A stretch of 64,000 nucleotides of DNA, taken from positions 6,925,556-6,989,555 of the forward strand of contig NC_051116.1 in the NCBI RefSeq assembly GCF_014839805.1, in the 5' to 3' direction. The notes below the pieces were generated by a model, which had not been told where the DNA came from, searched no databases, and was given only the letters and a program-made list of their open reading frames with translations. The stretch is from Manduca sexta. Its lineage: Eukaryota > Arthropoda > Insecta > Lepidoptera > Sphingidae. Positions 44,014 through 54,854 of the stretch are shown here, piece by piece. The translations under genes were made by a program, and so were the position numbers. Each line of letters starts with the position of its first letter. Positions within the stretch are counted from its first letter, which is position 1.

Positions 44014-44122
44014 TATAATGTAGTTTAAAAGTTTATTTAAATAAAAGTTTGTTTTAATGATGCTTTTTGTATTTACAAATACCGTCACTATGGACGAAGT
44101 TGTCCAATTCAGTTCGTGAAAG

Positions 44123-44968
44123 GTATGTCGCGATAGAATCCGGAAAATTAGTTTACTTTTCAATGTCAGAAATCTGATTTTAGATGGTGTATACTTGAGG
44201 CGCGCATCGCTTATCCTACCTAATACCGGATTTCATTATTCTATATTATCGTTGGTCCAGAATTCGGAAAATCGGGGGTTTCATATCCTTGCTTTGATAT
44301 TGACTGGATATCTCGGGATGATTCATTCGAAACAGTTCGAAAAAACAAATTTTTACTGCTTCGAAAGTTACTGTACATATTGCGTGTTACTGTTATTACG
44401 TGGACAATCGAACCGATAATGTTGTTCGTCGTCGCAGCAGCAGCTCCAGTAGTTTATCGTCAGTTTCAGAAGCTCCAGAGCCAGACTTTGATTTTGTGAA
44501 CAATTGCTTCATCTGTGCCAAAGCGATTCAGGAAGTAATTCGCGTACAAGCCGACAACCGCGGGTTTGTGTTGTACGTAATGAGAGTACAAAAAAAAATA
44601 TTATGAACCTTATAAACACACGTTCTGATGACGTTGCAATGGACATTGCTTAACATTGAATTTCTTAACATTTTCGCTTATACCTTTTTTATTTATAGTA
44701 CTACGACAAAAAGTTACTGGACCAAAGTTGTAGAGAATTTAATTTGCAACAAAAATTGTTTATAATTATTTTTTTTGTCAGATAAATAGTTTAAGAGATA
44801 CATCGTAAAAACCATTTCAACATAATTTTTAAGATGGCGGCCGTGGGACAAGGGTGGCGACCCCACAAACTTGGTTTTAGCTTTACACTGACCCCCCCTA
44901 TACTTCAAAAAAATAAAATTGCGTCCTCAAAAAAACGCAACCCCAAATGTAACTTTTCAATGGACTAG
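44123..44968. other. Insertion private to copy A
   Basis: Copy B has only about 33 unrelated bases at this place. Contains a 68-codon plus frame (44400-44606) with RRRSSSSSSLSSVSE and NNCFICAKAI (a CxxC), perhaps a piece of an unclassified element. It also contains a 390-bp block (44580-44970) that recurs inverted at 59040-59430 in copy B. Confidence 0.6.
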
Positions 44969-44995
44969 TTGGGCTTGTCAAAAGATGTACTGAAC

Positions 44996-46273
44996 AATGG
45001 GGGACCGTCCTGTGTATGATTTTGTACATTATTCTATACTAGCTTCCGCCCGCAGCTTCGCCCGCGTGGATTCCGGACTTCAAAAATGGAGCCGGTCGCG
45101 AACGTTCGAGAATGTTCGTTTTACGAAGCTACTCGCTAGGTGATTTGCTAGCCTCTAGGTGCCAAGCAAGCCGCCTGCCTGTGCGTTCGCGACCTTATAT
45201 ATATACAAAAATAATCCTTATAGCATGATTCAGTATTCACGCGTGATGGCTTATTATTAGCGTATTTCATGTATAACTTTGGTGTTTCTATACCGATTTC
45301 TATGATTCTTTTGTATGGAATATTTAATATAGTTAACTTTTTAATTAGGGATGACTGAGAGTGTTAATAACGTAAGAGTAGACAAATATAATGAGAAAGC
45401 TTCGAACTGCTAAGCTATCGGGAGTTACACGTGTTATTGTGCATCAACCATAAAAGATAGACATATGCTGTCGTGGGATATTTTTTACATAATTTTAAAG
45501 AGAACATTTCCGTCATACATGATTTCTGTGTAGCTTTAACCATTAAGGATGCACACGCGACGGAAGCTTAAAAAATGGAGTAACTTCTCCCGTTTTCCCA
45601 ACATTTCCCTTCACTGCTCTGCTCCTATTAATTGTAGCGTGATGAAAAGTATACTATAACCAGCTCAGGAGTATGAAAAATAATTGTACCAAGTTTCGTT
45701 AAAATCCGTCGAGTAGTTTTTGTTTCTATAACGGTTATACAGACAGACAGACAGACAAAAATTTTATTAATTGCATTTTTGGCATCAGTATCGATCCCTA
45801 ATAACCCCCTGATAGTTATTTTGGAAATATATTTCATGTACAGAATTGACCTCTCTACAGATTTATTATAAGTATAGATAGATATAGATGTAATGGTTAA
45901 TAATACGAAAAAGAAACCCTCCTGCGATAACTGCATTAAAATTGGTTAAAAAATGAGCCAGTAATTCATATTTCAATTATTACTATGTCCCAAAGTGGGA
46001 GCGAAGCGAGGATATCGCTTCATCCCTTTCTTTCGCACGCGTCGTAATGTTAAATGACGTCACAAGTGGGTATTGCGCCTCATAGAGTAAGTAAATATAC
46101 TACGTTTGCGCCTCTTTTTGGTTTCTTGTTACTTACTTACCCCTTCTGCCGAAATTGAAAGACATAACTTGTTGATTTTTTTACCGGATTTAAATCATTC
46201 TTTCTGTGTTATAATTTATATAACGTAAATATTTGATAATAATAGAGAACAAAAATGAATCCGGTCCCCTATT
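44996..46273. mobile_element. MITE with AATRGGGGACCG ends, copy A-2 (split by a Helitron)
   Basis: AATGGGGGACCGTCCTG at the left and GAATCCGGTCCCCTATT at the right. Without the Helitron at 45039-45888 it is the same 428-bp element as 61281-61707. Confidence 0.8.
45039..45888 (-). mobile_element. 850-bp Helitron private to copy A
   Basis: On the minus strand TCTATATCTATCTATAC...GCGGAAGCTAG. Inserted between A and T of ATTCTATA|TGTAATGG with no target duplication. Copy B keeps the empty site at 61323/61324. Its interior has the gacagacagacagaca run (45740) common in these elements. Confidence 0.9.
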
Positions 46274-47412
46274 GATGACAAAAAAGTAAGCCCGGAGTTT
46301 CTTTTTGCCTTTCTTCTTCGGGTAGTTGCTTAGGTTATCGCTTAGGTAGCGAGTGAAACGCTGGTAGGTTACCTAGGCTAGGGCTCATATCCTCACCGGT
46401 AAGGATCGCGACGGGTTAGCCTTATATTTCCCCCTACCTGCCAACCCAAGCCGGCTACTTAATTTACCTTATGCCATATATTCCATAAGAATTTTATCCC
46501 TAATTTAAAATATCCGTTGTTATAAAAGTTTTGAGTGTTATTCAGAAATAATAATAATTATTCTTATGCTTTGTTTTGACGGATCATAAGTGCAACTTTG
46601 TTCGCCTACCTGATAAATAAAGTATTTTATTTTATAATTAATGTGCAAAGTGTGGCGCGGGTGGGTACACCTGCCGGAGGTGCTCTCCGCGCCGCAGTGC
46701 GTGTCGAATGTCGATTGGCCGCATCAGCACAAAGCGCCACCTACCGCTGTTCCGCCTCCAAATACCACGAACAAATGTACTGAGCTTTGCACACTTGTCA
46801 CGGGCCATACGATTGCGTAATATAATATCCCAGAGCTTGGATATATTTATATGCAACCTGAGAAAATTAACAGAAATGACTCATAGATGTATTGAAACCA
46901 ATTGTTAATATTAAGTTTGTATAACATCGCATGAGTATTAACTGTTATGGTGTTATAATATGTGTATAAATAAATAAAACAATCTATTATATTGCATTGT
47001 CTGGTATACCGTAGTCCTGGTGGATCAATCAGGTATGTGTTTCCCGGTTGTCCGTATGTTGTGTACTAGGAACAAAGAAAGAGAGAGAGGAAGAAAGAAA
47101 CATTTATTTGTATAATATATTGGGACGCACACACAAATTTATAGCTATGTAGAAGAATATTAAGTACCTACACTGCCGATAAGGATCAAGACTAAGGTAT
47201 TATGGCAGATGGAAGCCAATCTTTTTCTCTTGGCTCTGTTTGTACGAATCATACCCATTTTTCATGAACAAAAGTAGTGGTAGAAATCTATATTTTTAGA
47301 CACATACTTAAATATACTTATTTATTTAAAAGTATCGTGTGAAAATTAAATTTGTTATTGGTAGATATTAAATAGTACATTTTGCGTCATTTCCGTAGCA
47401 TAAGAAAAAGGA
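46274..47412. other. Duplicated DNA, unresolved
   Basis: 46513 TATAAAA and 46618 AATAAA suggest a retroelement terminal piece ending at 46641. 46641-46800 is GC-rich and open on both strands in both copies (plus: VWRGWVHLPEVLSAPQC; minus: RNSGRWRFVLMRPIDIR). Neither strand is clearly favoured by the A/B differences, so no gene is called. Confidence 0.4.
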
Positions 47413-47589
47413 TATCGATTACACAAATCGATTAATTTCAGATATCGAAAAGCTTTCTGACAATAGATGGCGCATTTTATAATTTATGTGAACTTCTGGA
47501 ATTATGTATGAAATAATTATACACACACTGTGACGTCATGTCACACTGACATTTCAAATAAGACTGCGACTTATTACCGATTACTGCGT

Positions 47590-47960
47590 CAGTGGCGTAG
47601 TTGTAATTGTACACAGTATGAGTACAACTACCGCGTTGAGGTCCTGGGTTCGAATTCCGGGTCGGATCAAAATAATTGCGACTGGGTTTTTTCATCTTAA
47701 AAAAAAATACTCAGTCGCAGCTCGGAGTCAGGAAGTTGTCGTTGTAATACTTCGTGCCTCGGTAAGCACGTAAAGCCGTCGATCTTGCGGCTGAACTCTC
47801 TCCGGTCATGTCGGATTGCCCTCTCAAAGGACTATGAGAGTGGAGAAATAGTGAGTACACTTGTGCACTATAATATCTCCTGCGTGGCTGATCTCCGTTG
47901 AGATTTGCTGCCGTGACTGAAATTCGGTTAGGAAGGAATCAATCACCAATTGGTGATAAC
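47590..47960 (+). repeat. tRNA-derived SINE (family B)
   Basis: A-box-like tggcgtagttgt and B-box GGTTCGAATTCC at ~47648, then gcgactgggttttttc, gtgcctcggtaagcac and ctctccggtcatgtcggatt. The best copy of the family in the window. Confidence 0.8.
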
Positions 47961-48432
47961 ATTTGGAGCACAAATGTAATAAATAATATCTTTGATTTAG
48001 GAACAAAAAAAACGATTACTGTCAGAATCAAGAACACTTTTTACTTTTTATATTTATTTACAAACATTTAAAATCTCTATTATACTAGGGCGTCGCCATG
48101 GGCGAAAGGAAGGGCAGCTGGCCCCCCAACAGATTCTAAAAACGTTGCCAAATGTAAAGCAACCATTTCCTAAGTCTTGACTTACTTGATCGACCATTCC
48201 CGTACGTCGAAATACGACTGAATTCACCAATTACTTTCCCAATATTCCGTACGCTCAATTACGCTCTGCTTTATGTTATTGTTAAAGCGGGAGAGGGGGA
48301 GTAGTGCAACATGTGCTCTCAAGTTTACCTACAATTCATATTTTTGTCATTCTCCTTATCAACCCCCCCTGGGCCAGCGGCTGGCGACGCTCTTGCTATT
48401 ATAGAATTTATTTTATATAATTTGTTTTTGCA

Positions 48433-48790
48433 CTATTGAAAATCAACTTTTTCAGTGGGAGATGCTTCAGAATTTTCGGTTGTTGTAGACTCTTCAGGAG
48501 TTGTCTTTAGAGGCACAGCCGTAGAAACTGAATCTTCAACAGTAATAACTGAAACTGCAATAGTCGTTGAAGGTTCTTGAAGTGCCGATGATGTTGAAGA
48601 AGGATGTTCATCTACAACTTCCGGTGAAGGTTCTTTAGCTGCTGAGCTTACTGATGTGGCTTCTGTTGGAGATGGATTTTCAGAAGATTTTTCTGTTAGA
48701 ACCGGTTCTTCTTTAGCAACTGTAGGTGATATATCTTCCGTGACTTTGTCAGAAACAATAGCAATAGTACACACCAGTGGCAAAGGGTCC
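48433..48790 (-). CDS. Candidate terminal exon, Ser/Thr/Glu-rich, 118 aa
   Basis: Acceptor gggttttag on the minus strand, then 1 nt plus 118 codons to TAG. Reads GDPLPLVCTIAIVSDKVTED, then a low-complexity region with repeated KEPSPE, TTPEESTTTE and SPTEK, ending KVDFQ. No signal peptide and no domain; mucin-like or linker composition. The start phase equals that of 51246 and 33834, so these could be 3' exons of one gene or family on this strand. An acceptor slightly downstream is also possible. Confidence 0.4.
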
Positions 48791-49299
48791 CTAAAACCCG
48801 AATCCTGCTTCCCTTTCGTAATGTATGTAAAGTCTAATTATTACAACGATTTGCAAACAGCGTTTATGCGTATAAGTACCAATATTATGTTGTGTCGGGT
48901 TCCGTTTGGGATAATTTGGCCCCTCGCCACTGGTAGACACTATAAGTAATTCTAATACGTAATGACTTAATCGATGATGCTTGGGTAAGTTGCACGGGAG
49001 GAAGTTCTTTTGTCCTGGAACAAAAATGCATTTATGAGTAAGTATACCTTATTTAGTTACAGTATATGGTTCCAGAAGTTTGATATGCTGCTACAACTAT
49101 CTCTCTCTGACTACCTCGGTGGCGAAGCTGCAATTGACAACATTTCATTTTATACATACTCAATTTTTTTATATTTTTATGAAACTAGATCTAAAATAAT
49201 GAGACCCATAATTTTTCTTTTTTCAAACTTCTGATATTTTCATTCAAGATTTTCACTTTGAATTTTGTTTTACTCTACACGACGTAAGCACCAAATGAC
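48791..49299. other. Intergenic or intron, nothing recognised
   Basis: Plain AT-rich sequence. Reading frames on the plus strand here are chance openings, one of them the shadow of the Ser/Thr exon. Confidence 0.4.
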
Positions 49300-49314
49300 G
49301 TCATATATACGGCT

Positions 49315-49889
49315 TTTTTTTTTTTTTTTTTTTTTTTACGTAGGTAAATCGTCAGTTGACTATCTCCCGCCTTGGGATGGGCGGGAGGGCGTGTCAGACT
49401 TTTACCGACTAAAAACCTACGGTGTTCCCATCCTTTGCCTATGTGTCTAGGTCCAAGATCCGGTGGCATTGAGACCTAGGCAGGCACCGGCCCTAAAGGG
49501 CCCCGCAAATTACTCTGACACTGCTCTTCGAGGCGCGCGTGGAACACTACGCGCCGAACACACGGGCCGTTGGGGTGTTTCGGGCGACGGGCTACCCAAT
49601 GCTCGTCACCCGACGGTCCGCGCCTACGGAGGCCGACGATCCTCAGCAGACGTTCGACGCCCGCGTCTTGTGCGTCTGCCGTGGCGGATGGGACGTTGGG
49701 CGCTTTGGCGCCGTATCCGCTCCGCCACCTCCTTTGCGAGCATCACGTCCTCGCAGAAGGAGGTGACTGCGTCCCACTCTCTCTCGCCCCGGAGCATGGC
49801 TTCTACCAGGCCCCGACGCGAGAGGTCTCCGCCACCGATGGCCGTTGTGAGAACACGGCGGTGCTCAGCCCAAGCTGGGCACACCTCCA
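49315..49889 (-). mobile_element. 5'-truncated R1-clade LINE with 15-bp target duplication
   Basis: Poly(T) at 49314-49335 is the poly(A) tail on the minus strand. GTCATATATACGGCT flanks at 49300-49314 and 49890-49904. The minus frame 49884-49624 reads CPAWAEHRRVL, WDAVTSFCEDVMLAKE and an Arg-rich end, the extreme C-terminus of R1-type ORF2, followed by a GC-rich 3' UTR. The long plus-strand frames over this block are its shadow. Confidence 0.9.
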
Positions 49890-49978
49890 GTCATATATAC
49901 GGCTCAAGTGGTAATGGCGTTTGCTTTGCAGTTATAAAAGTGAAATGACAGTTTATTTCCTCTCCTTAATGTATAAGC

Positions 49979-50285
49979 GACGATAGCCTAGTTGGGTGTG
50001 GAAGGGACTGCCAAGACGAATGTCCGCAGGTTCAAATCCCAAGGACACACACCTCTGACGTTTTTAAAAATCATGTGTGTATTCTTTGTGAATTTATAGT
50101 TCGCTTTAACGGTGAAGGAAAACCTGCACATCTGAGAACATCTCTATAAGAATTTCGAAGGTGTGTGAAGTCTACCGCACTAGGCCAGCGTGGTGGACTA
50201 AGGCCAAATCCCTCTCAGTAGTAGAGGAGGCCCGTGCTCAGCAGTGGGCAAGTATATAATACAGGGCTGATATTATAAATAGTAT
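49979..50285 (+). repeat. tRNA-derived SINE (family C), full length
   Basis: Head gatagcctagttggg (A-box), GGTTCAAATCCC B-box at ~50028, body to gtggtggactaaggc, tail agtatataatacagggctgatatt and a short attattata repeat. Confidence 0.85.
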
Positions 50286-51245
50286 TATTATAAATAGTAA
50301 AGTGTATCAAGAAACTACTTCATTCAACCGTGTGTATGACGTCAAGATTTTTCGGTATTTAATTTTTTTATTCGAAATTAAGGATTAAAAAAAAATAGTC
50401 CAACTCAGAGTAGAAAAATTAAAAAACATTATGTTTAATTAGGCACATTTAGATTTTTTAATGTTATCAATCAATGCAAAGCGTGATGACGTTATTTTCC
50501 CTGTTTTTAATTGTGGAATGAGTGATGAGATTCGCTGTAGTCTTCTATTTGTGTATGTATGTGTGGCCGGCAAAGGGTAGGGCCTCGCTATTTGATACGA
50601 TGGTTCTCCTTGCCCTTAACCCCCCCTTCACTCGAAGGGGGGATCTCCCAAAAAGGCAGGACTACGGCATAGTACGTTTTCGTTCGCCCTTCGTTGGCCC
50701 CCCTGAGGAGGATCTGGTTAAAATGTAAGTGAGTGTGTGGTGTCCATAATTGAAAGTATTTTTGTTAAGAAGGATAGCGTAATGAAAACAATGACTACAA
50801 AAAACGTGGCGTACCTAGTTGTATTACGATACGACTGCAGTGCTGGGGTGTCGAGTTCTATTCCTGGGTCGGTCAAAGTGGTATTTCTACTCAGTATCAG
50901 CGCGGAGTCTGGAGTTTGTACCCGATATGGCGATAAGGTTGCTACCTTTACATTTTTGGGATGGAATTCAAACGTACAGTTGGTGCCTACCCTTTCTGAG
51001 ATAAAAGGTGAGGATGCGTGCATACTTAAATGTTTTACATTTCAATTAATTCCAGAATCTTTTATAATCTATCGATGTTTCAATAATGAGAAAGGGTTTT
51101 GGTGATTCTTCTGTGACCTTAAAAACTCATATCTGTCCCACTATCTAATTTTCCTTCCAATTGCTACAATTAGAGTTGCAACCGTCGTATATTGTTTGGT
51201 TTGTGCTTACCTGTCATTACAGGTCAGGTACACCGTACAGGTGAG
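50286..51245. other. Spacer with SINE family A copy
   Basis: 50800-51010 holds a SINE family A copy (gtagttgtattacgatacgac..., gtttgtacccgatatggcgat). The rest, including a GC-rich patch at 50570-50710, is unrecognised. A 122-codon plus frame lies in the SINE and is not a gene. Confidence 0.5.
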
Positions 51246-51351
51246 TCACTCGCTGAGTTGTTCATCGCCTTCGGGCGTGTCTGGCGGCACGGATAATGGC
51301 TTATTTGGGTACCGTTCAGGGATTTTTTCAGGCAAGCCTTGTATGTCTGAT
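51246..51351 (-). CDS. Candidate terminal exon, acidic Pro-rich tail, 34 codons
   Basis: Minus-strand acceptor tttgttttcag is strong. One nt plus 34 codons to TGA: SDIQGLPEKIPERYPNKPLS then VPPDTPEGDEQLSE. GC-rich against AT-rich surroundings. Length (106 nt including stop), entry phase and acidic Pro-rich ending match the last coding exon of gene 1 (2971-3076). It also resembles 33834-33929. Upstream exons would lie to the right; the 96-nt block at 54223-54318 is one candidate. Confidence 0.45.
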
Positions 51352-52535
51352 CTGAAAACAAAAAGAAAGAGTTGAAGTTTGTCACACGCAATGGGCAAGT
51401 ACCTAAGTTTAGTCATTTTGTTTAGCTGGCGGGCTCGATATAAGCGATAATATAATAATAATAATATCAGCCCTGTATTATATACAGGCTTATTTTGTAA
51501 CCCTAGACTTAAATTTAACTGGGAAAAAGTCATGTTGAAAGTAACCGTTTACAATAAGTTACTCTAACCATAGGTCTAAAATTAAAAAGTAAAATTTTCA
51601 AACAAAATAAATATTAAAATAGTCATTTTATTTTTACACACCCTTTTGCCACTACTACTATACTCGAATTCGTCGGAGAGGCAACATCGAATACAGTCAT
51701 TGATAATATTATTATGCGCATGCAGCAAGTGATGCACACTCGGAGCGCAAGGGTAGTTCGTCGCGTGGCGCCGCGCCGCAATCGAACAGCTGATGTCGTC
51801 GCTTTAACTACCTAGGGTTTTGTGTCGTGTCGCATCACTCAATCAGCAATTAGACCTCCCCTAAAGATTTCCAGACGGACCTGTCGAAAGCTGCCTGCAT
51901 CCAATGTATTCCCGCGACGTTTATCAAGTCGTCTGTCCACCTGCAAGGTGGACGTACAAGACTCCAACGTCAACATAAACATCACGCACTAATCATCACA
52001 TTTCATTAGAACAATATTTTCTATGCTCAAACTATCGTCATAAGCAACAAACAACACTAATCAAACAACCACAATTGCATAAGTTAGGTACACATAACAC
52101 ATGATTTCTGTAATTTTAAAGTGGTTTCATTCTTATAGATCAAAACACACATATTCTTATGTAGGTAGTTATATCCATATTACTAGATAAGTAGGTATTC
52201 TAAATACGTTCAATGGTACCTAGTTAAATGTATAACATTCATAACAATAAAATATCATTCTGCAAGTCTGGCAATTCACACAAGCAATTAATTACGAAGT
52301 TACAATCTTGATAATAATTAGGTAATGTAATACTTTGAGGTAAAAATTAAACCGCCTTTAAAAACCAATAATAATTTCACATAACAGGTATATATTGTAT
52401 ACCAATTTTGGAGTCGGTGCCTAATTAAAATTGCTAGTTAAGCAAGATAAAGCGGTTTAATTTTTTGTTAAAATTATTTATTTTTTGCTTTTTAATGTTA
52501 GTAAAAATTAGACCGTCTCGATGGCGTAGTTGTGT
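51352..52535. other. Spacer with repeat fragments
   Basis: 51460-51485 SINE C tail; 51480-51750 a very worn CAGGGT-type MITE; 51840-51970 an RTE LINE tail (minus). 52330-52480 shares cgcctttaaaaaccaat...caattttggagtcggtgcctaattaaaa with 29775-29870 in inverted orientation. Confidence 0.5.
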
Positions 52536-53283
52536 TTCGCTCACGATACGACTATCGCGCTGAGCAGTTATACCTCTGAGTACCCCTGAAAAGGGGAAAG
52601 GTGTGATGCTATATATATGTATGTATGTATGTAAGAAGTAGAGTCAACTAAACCCAACGCAAAAACACAACTAATGTTCTTCGCACGCAGTACGGCTATC
52701 GCGTTGAAATGTTACACATCTGCCTACCCCTGAAAAGTGGAAAAGGTGTTAAGCTATATGTATAAGTATGTGAGAAGTACACTCAACCAAACTCAATGCA
52801 AAAATATAACAAAAATCGTCACAGGAAAGCTAAATTCGCTATTTCGTTTTCTTGAACGACATAATTATTCTAGTTTTTTTAGTTTTAAAACCAAACTACT
52901 GAAGCGAGGTTCGCTCACGATACGACTATCGCGCTGAGGAGTTACACCTCTGAGTACCCCTGAAAAGGGGAAAGGTGTGATGCTATATATATGTATGTAT
53001 GTATGTAAGAAGTAGAGTCAACTAAACCCAACGCAAAAACACAACTAATGTTCTTCGCACGCAGTACGGCTATCGCGTTGAAATGTTACACATCTGCCTA
53101 CCCCTGAAAAGGGGAAAAGGTGTTATGCTATATGTATAAGTATGTGAGAAGTACACTCAACCAAACTCAATGCAAAAATATAACAAAAATCGTCACAGGA
53201 AAGCTAAATTCGCTATTTCGTTTTCTTGAACGACATAATTATTCTAGTTTTTTTAGTTTTAAAACCAAACTACTGAAGCGAGG
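52536..53283 (+). repeat. 374-bp tandem duplication (two units)
   Basis: 52536-52909 and 52910-53283 are nearly identical, head to tail. Each begins ttcgctcacgatacgactatcgcgctga and contains a second, related half (acgcagtacggctatcgcgttga...cccctgaaaa). The sequence is SINE-derived and includes a (tatg)n run. Confidence 0.9.
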
Positions 53284-53581
53284 TTGAAGAAAATTTTATG
53301 GGACCAATCTGGAGAGATATTCTTTCGAAGAAAAAAGAATTTTCCAAGTCGGTTCATAAATGAGCGAGTTCCGAGGTAACCAAGATACAAAAAAAAGTCT
53401 TTTTTTGAAGTCGGTTAAAAATGTCGAGCGCCGCGATGCGTCACGGCGCCGTGCGGCGTCCTACCAGGTATCTAAACATACTCAAAATAGCAAATGCGTT
53501 TACCAATACCTAATGATGATTTGAAGATTGCTTATTCCTTTAAAAGTTATTTCATACTTCAAATTATTTTTAATACAGTTA

Positions 53582-53680
53582 ATTTGTGACTACCTCGGTG
53601 CCGCAGTTGTATTATAGTACGGATGCTTTGCTGAGGTCTCGGGATCGAATCCCGGATCGGACAAAATGATATTGTATTTT
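53582..53680 (+). repeat. tRNA-derived SINE head
   Basis: gactacctcggtgccgcagttgt (A-box) and GGGATCGAATCCCGG (B-box). Only the tRNA-like part is clear. Confidence 0.65.
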
Positions 53681-54222
53681 CCATACAATACCTATCGCAA
53701 AATTCATAAATCCACAGTAAAATCGTAATGACAGCCTCCGATAGAAACATAATCAATAGATTGTGATTAGTTCAGTTTCGCGTACGCGTCAACGATGCAA
53801 CTTCGCGATCGTAAAACATTCAAATTGACAAAAAAAAACCTAATTATAGACTCTATTTTATACGTGTTAAGGTCGCATTATGGGACCGCTTTAAATTTCT
53901 TTGTACTTGCCGACCAACACGCGACATAAGATCTATAAATAAAATAATAAATATAACATGTGTATACTGGTTAGCAATTTTGGAGTTATTGACTAATTAA
54001 AATGAAACATTTTCTTTATAAATTTGTTATTTTTTTAAATAAACTAGCGTACTTAGCATTTTTAATTAGTCAATATTGTGTTAATTTTTTTTAACTGTTG
54101 AATGTATTTTTAAAACCAGTCAACTACCCTATTGTTTTTCGCAGCACCCCCGCTCCCGGCCGAGCGGTTACACCACGCCATTACATAGATTAACGAACTC
54201 TAAAAATCAATGTAGGTGATAC

Positions 54223-54318
54223 GTACAGTTCCTTAACAATTTCCGCATCAGATGGCTCCTGTCTTTCTTCTGGAACATCAATATCGGTGGCGTAGCCCAT
54301 TCTTGGTATGGAAGATGG
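54223..54318 (-). CDS. Candidate minus-strand exon in copy B, 96 nt
   Basis: Counterpart of 35715-35810 with the same borders. Three substitutions change T to R, F to S and T to A in the phase-0 reading. Coding status uncertain. Confidence 0.28.
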
Positions 54319-54854
54319 CTTACAAGGTTAAATAAGTAATGATGATACTGGAACAAGATAATATTAAATTTGTCATGAGTGAATGCAATGACGTTTTACA
54401 AATATACGCGTCATAGTCTAACAAAATTTTCACATAAAAACAGCGCACTATTTGCTATATTCACACTTGTATAGCCCTAGCAGCCGACGTCAGCCGTCGA
54501 CAGCCGTGCTCAGAACAATGACAAGCACAGCCGTGGCCATCTGGTTTATTGGTCTCTGGTCGCCATGACAGTCAGAGGGCTGAGCGGCAGTAAATACCTC
54601 CGCCAAACAATATAACAGGCCTTTATATCTCGAAATACTACTATTTTTTTTAATTTAACATGGTCCTTAATATCGTAATTTTCTGCAACGAATACATTGC
54701 AACGTTGAGTTTTCGGACGAGCTGCACTTTAGTCCGCCCCGCGATCATGAAGGTTGCAAAGTCTTCGAAACGTCGGGAGAATATTATAATAAAAATATAA
54801 CGATAAATTCCAATAAATTACATTTCCATGTGTTACGTTTGCGTAATGCCGGTG

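Larger units (their letters stand above)
35443..47412 (+). repeat. Large segmental duplication, copy A
   Basis: Aligns in the same direction with 53953-64000. The shared core is about 8.25 kb after removing private insertions: in A 40507-~42520, 44123-44968 and the Helitron 45039-45888. Identity looks like about 95 percent in stretches compared by eye. The right edge may extend further, as copy B runs off the window. Confidence 0.95.

Noticed and set aside
46638..46856. Open frames on both strands, repeated at 63109-63468
   Set aside because: A/B differences do not favour either strand and no start, end or domain is recognisable; left as unresolved.
49463..49948. 161-codon plus-strand frame in GC-rich DNA
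   Set aside because: It is the complement of the R1-type LINE 3' end, which has its own coding motifs, poly(A) tail and target duplication.
52620..53160. Regularly spaced repeats that might suggest a CRISPR-like array
   Set aside because: Only two 374-bp units of SINE-derived sequence; no short repeats with unique spacers, and the genome is an insect's.
53582..53680. Possible tRNA gene (A and B boxes)
   Set aside because: The B-box occurs in many dispersed copies with SINE bodies, and no complete cloverleaf could be drawn; a SINE head.
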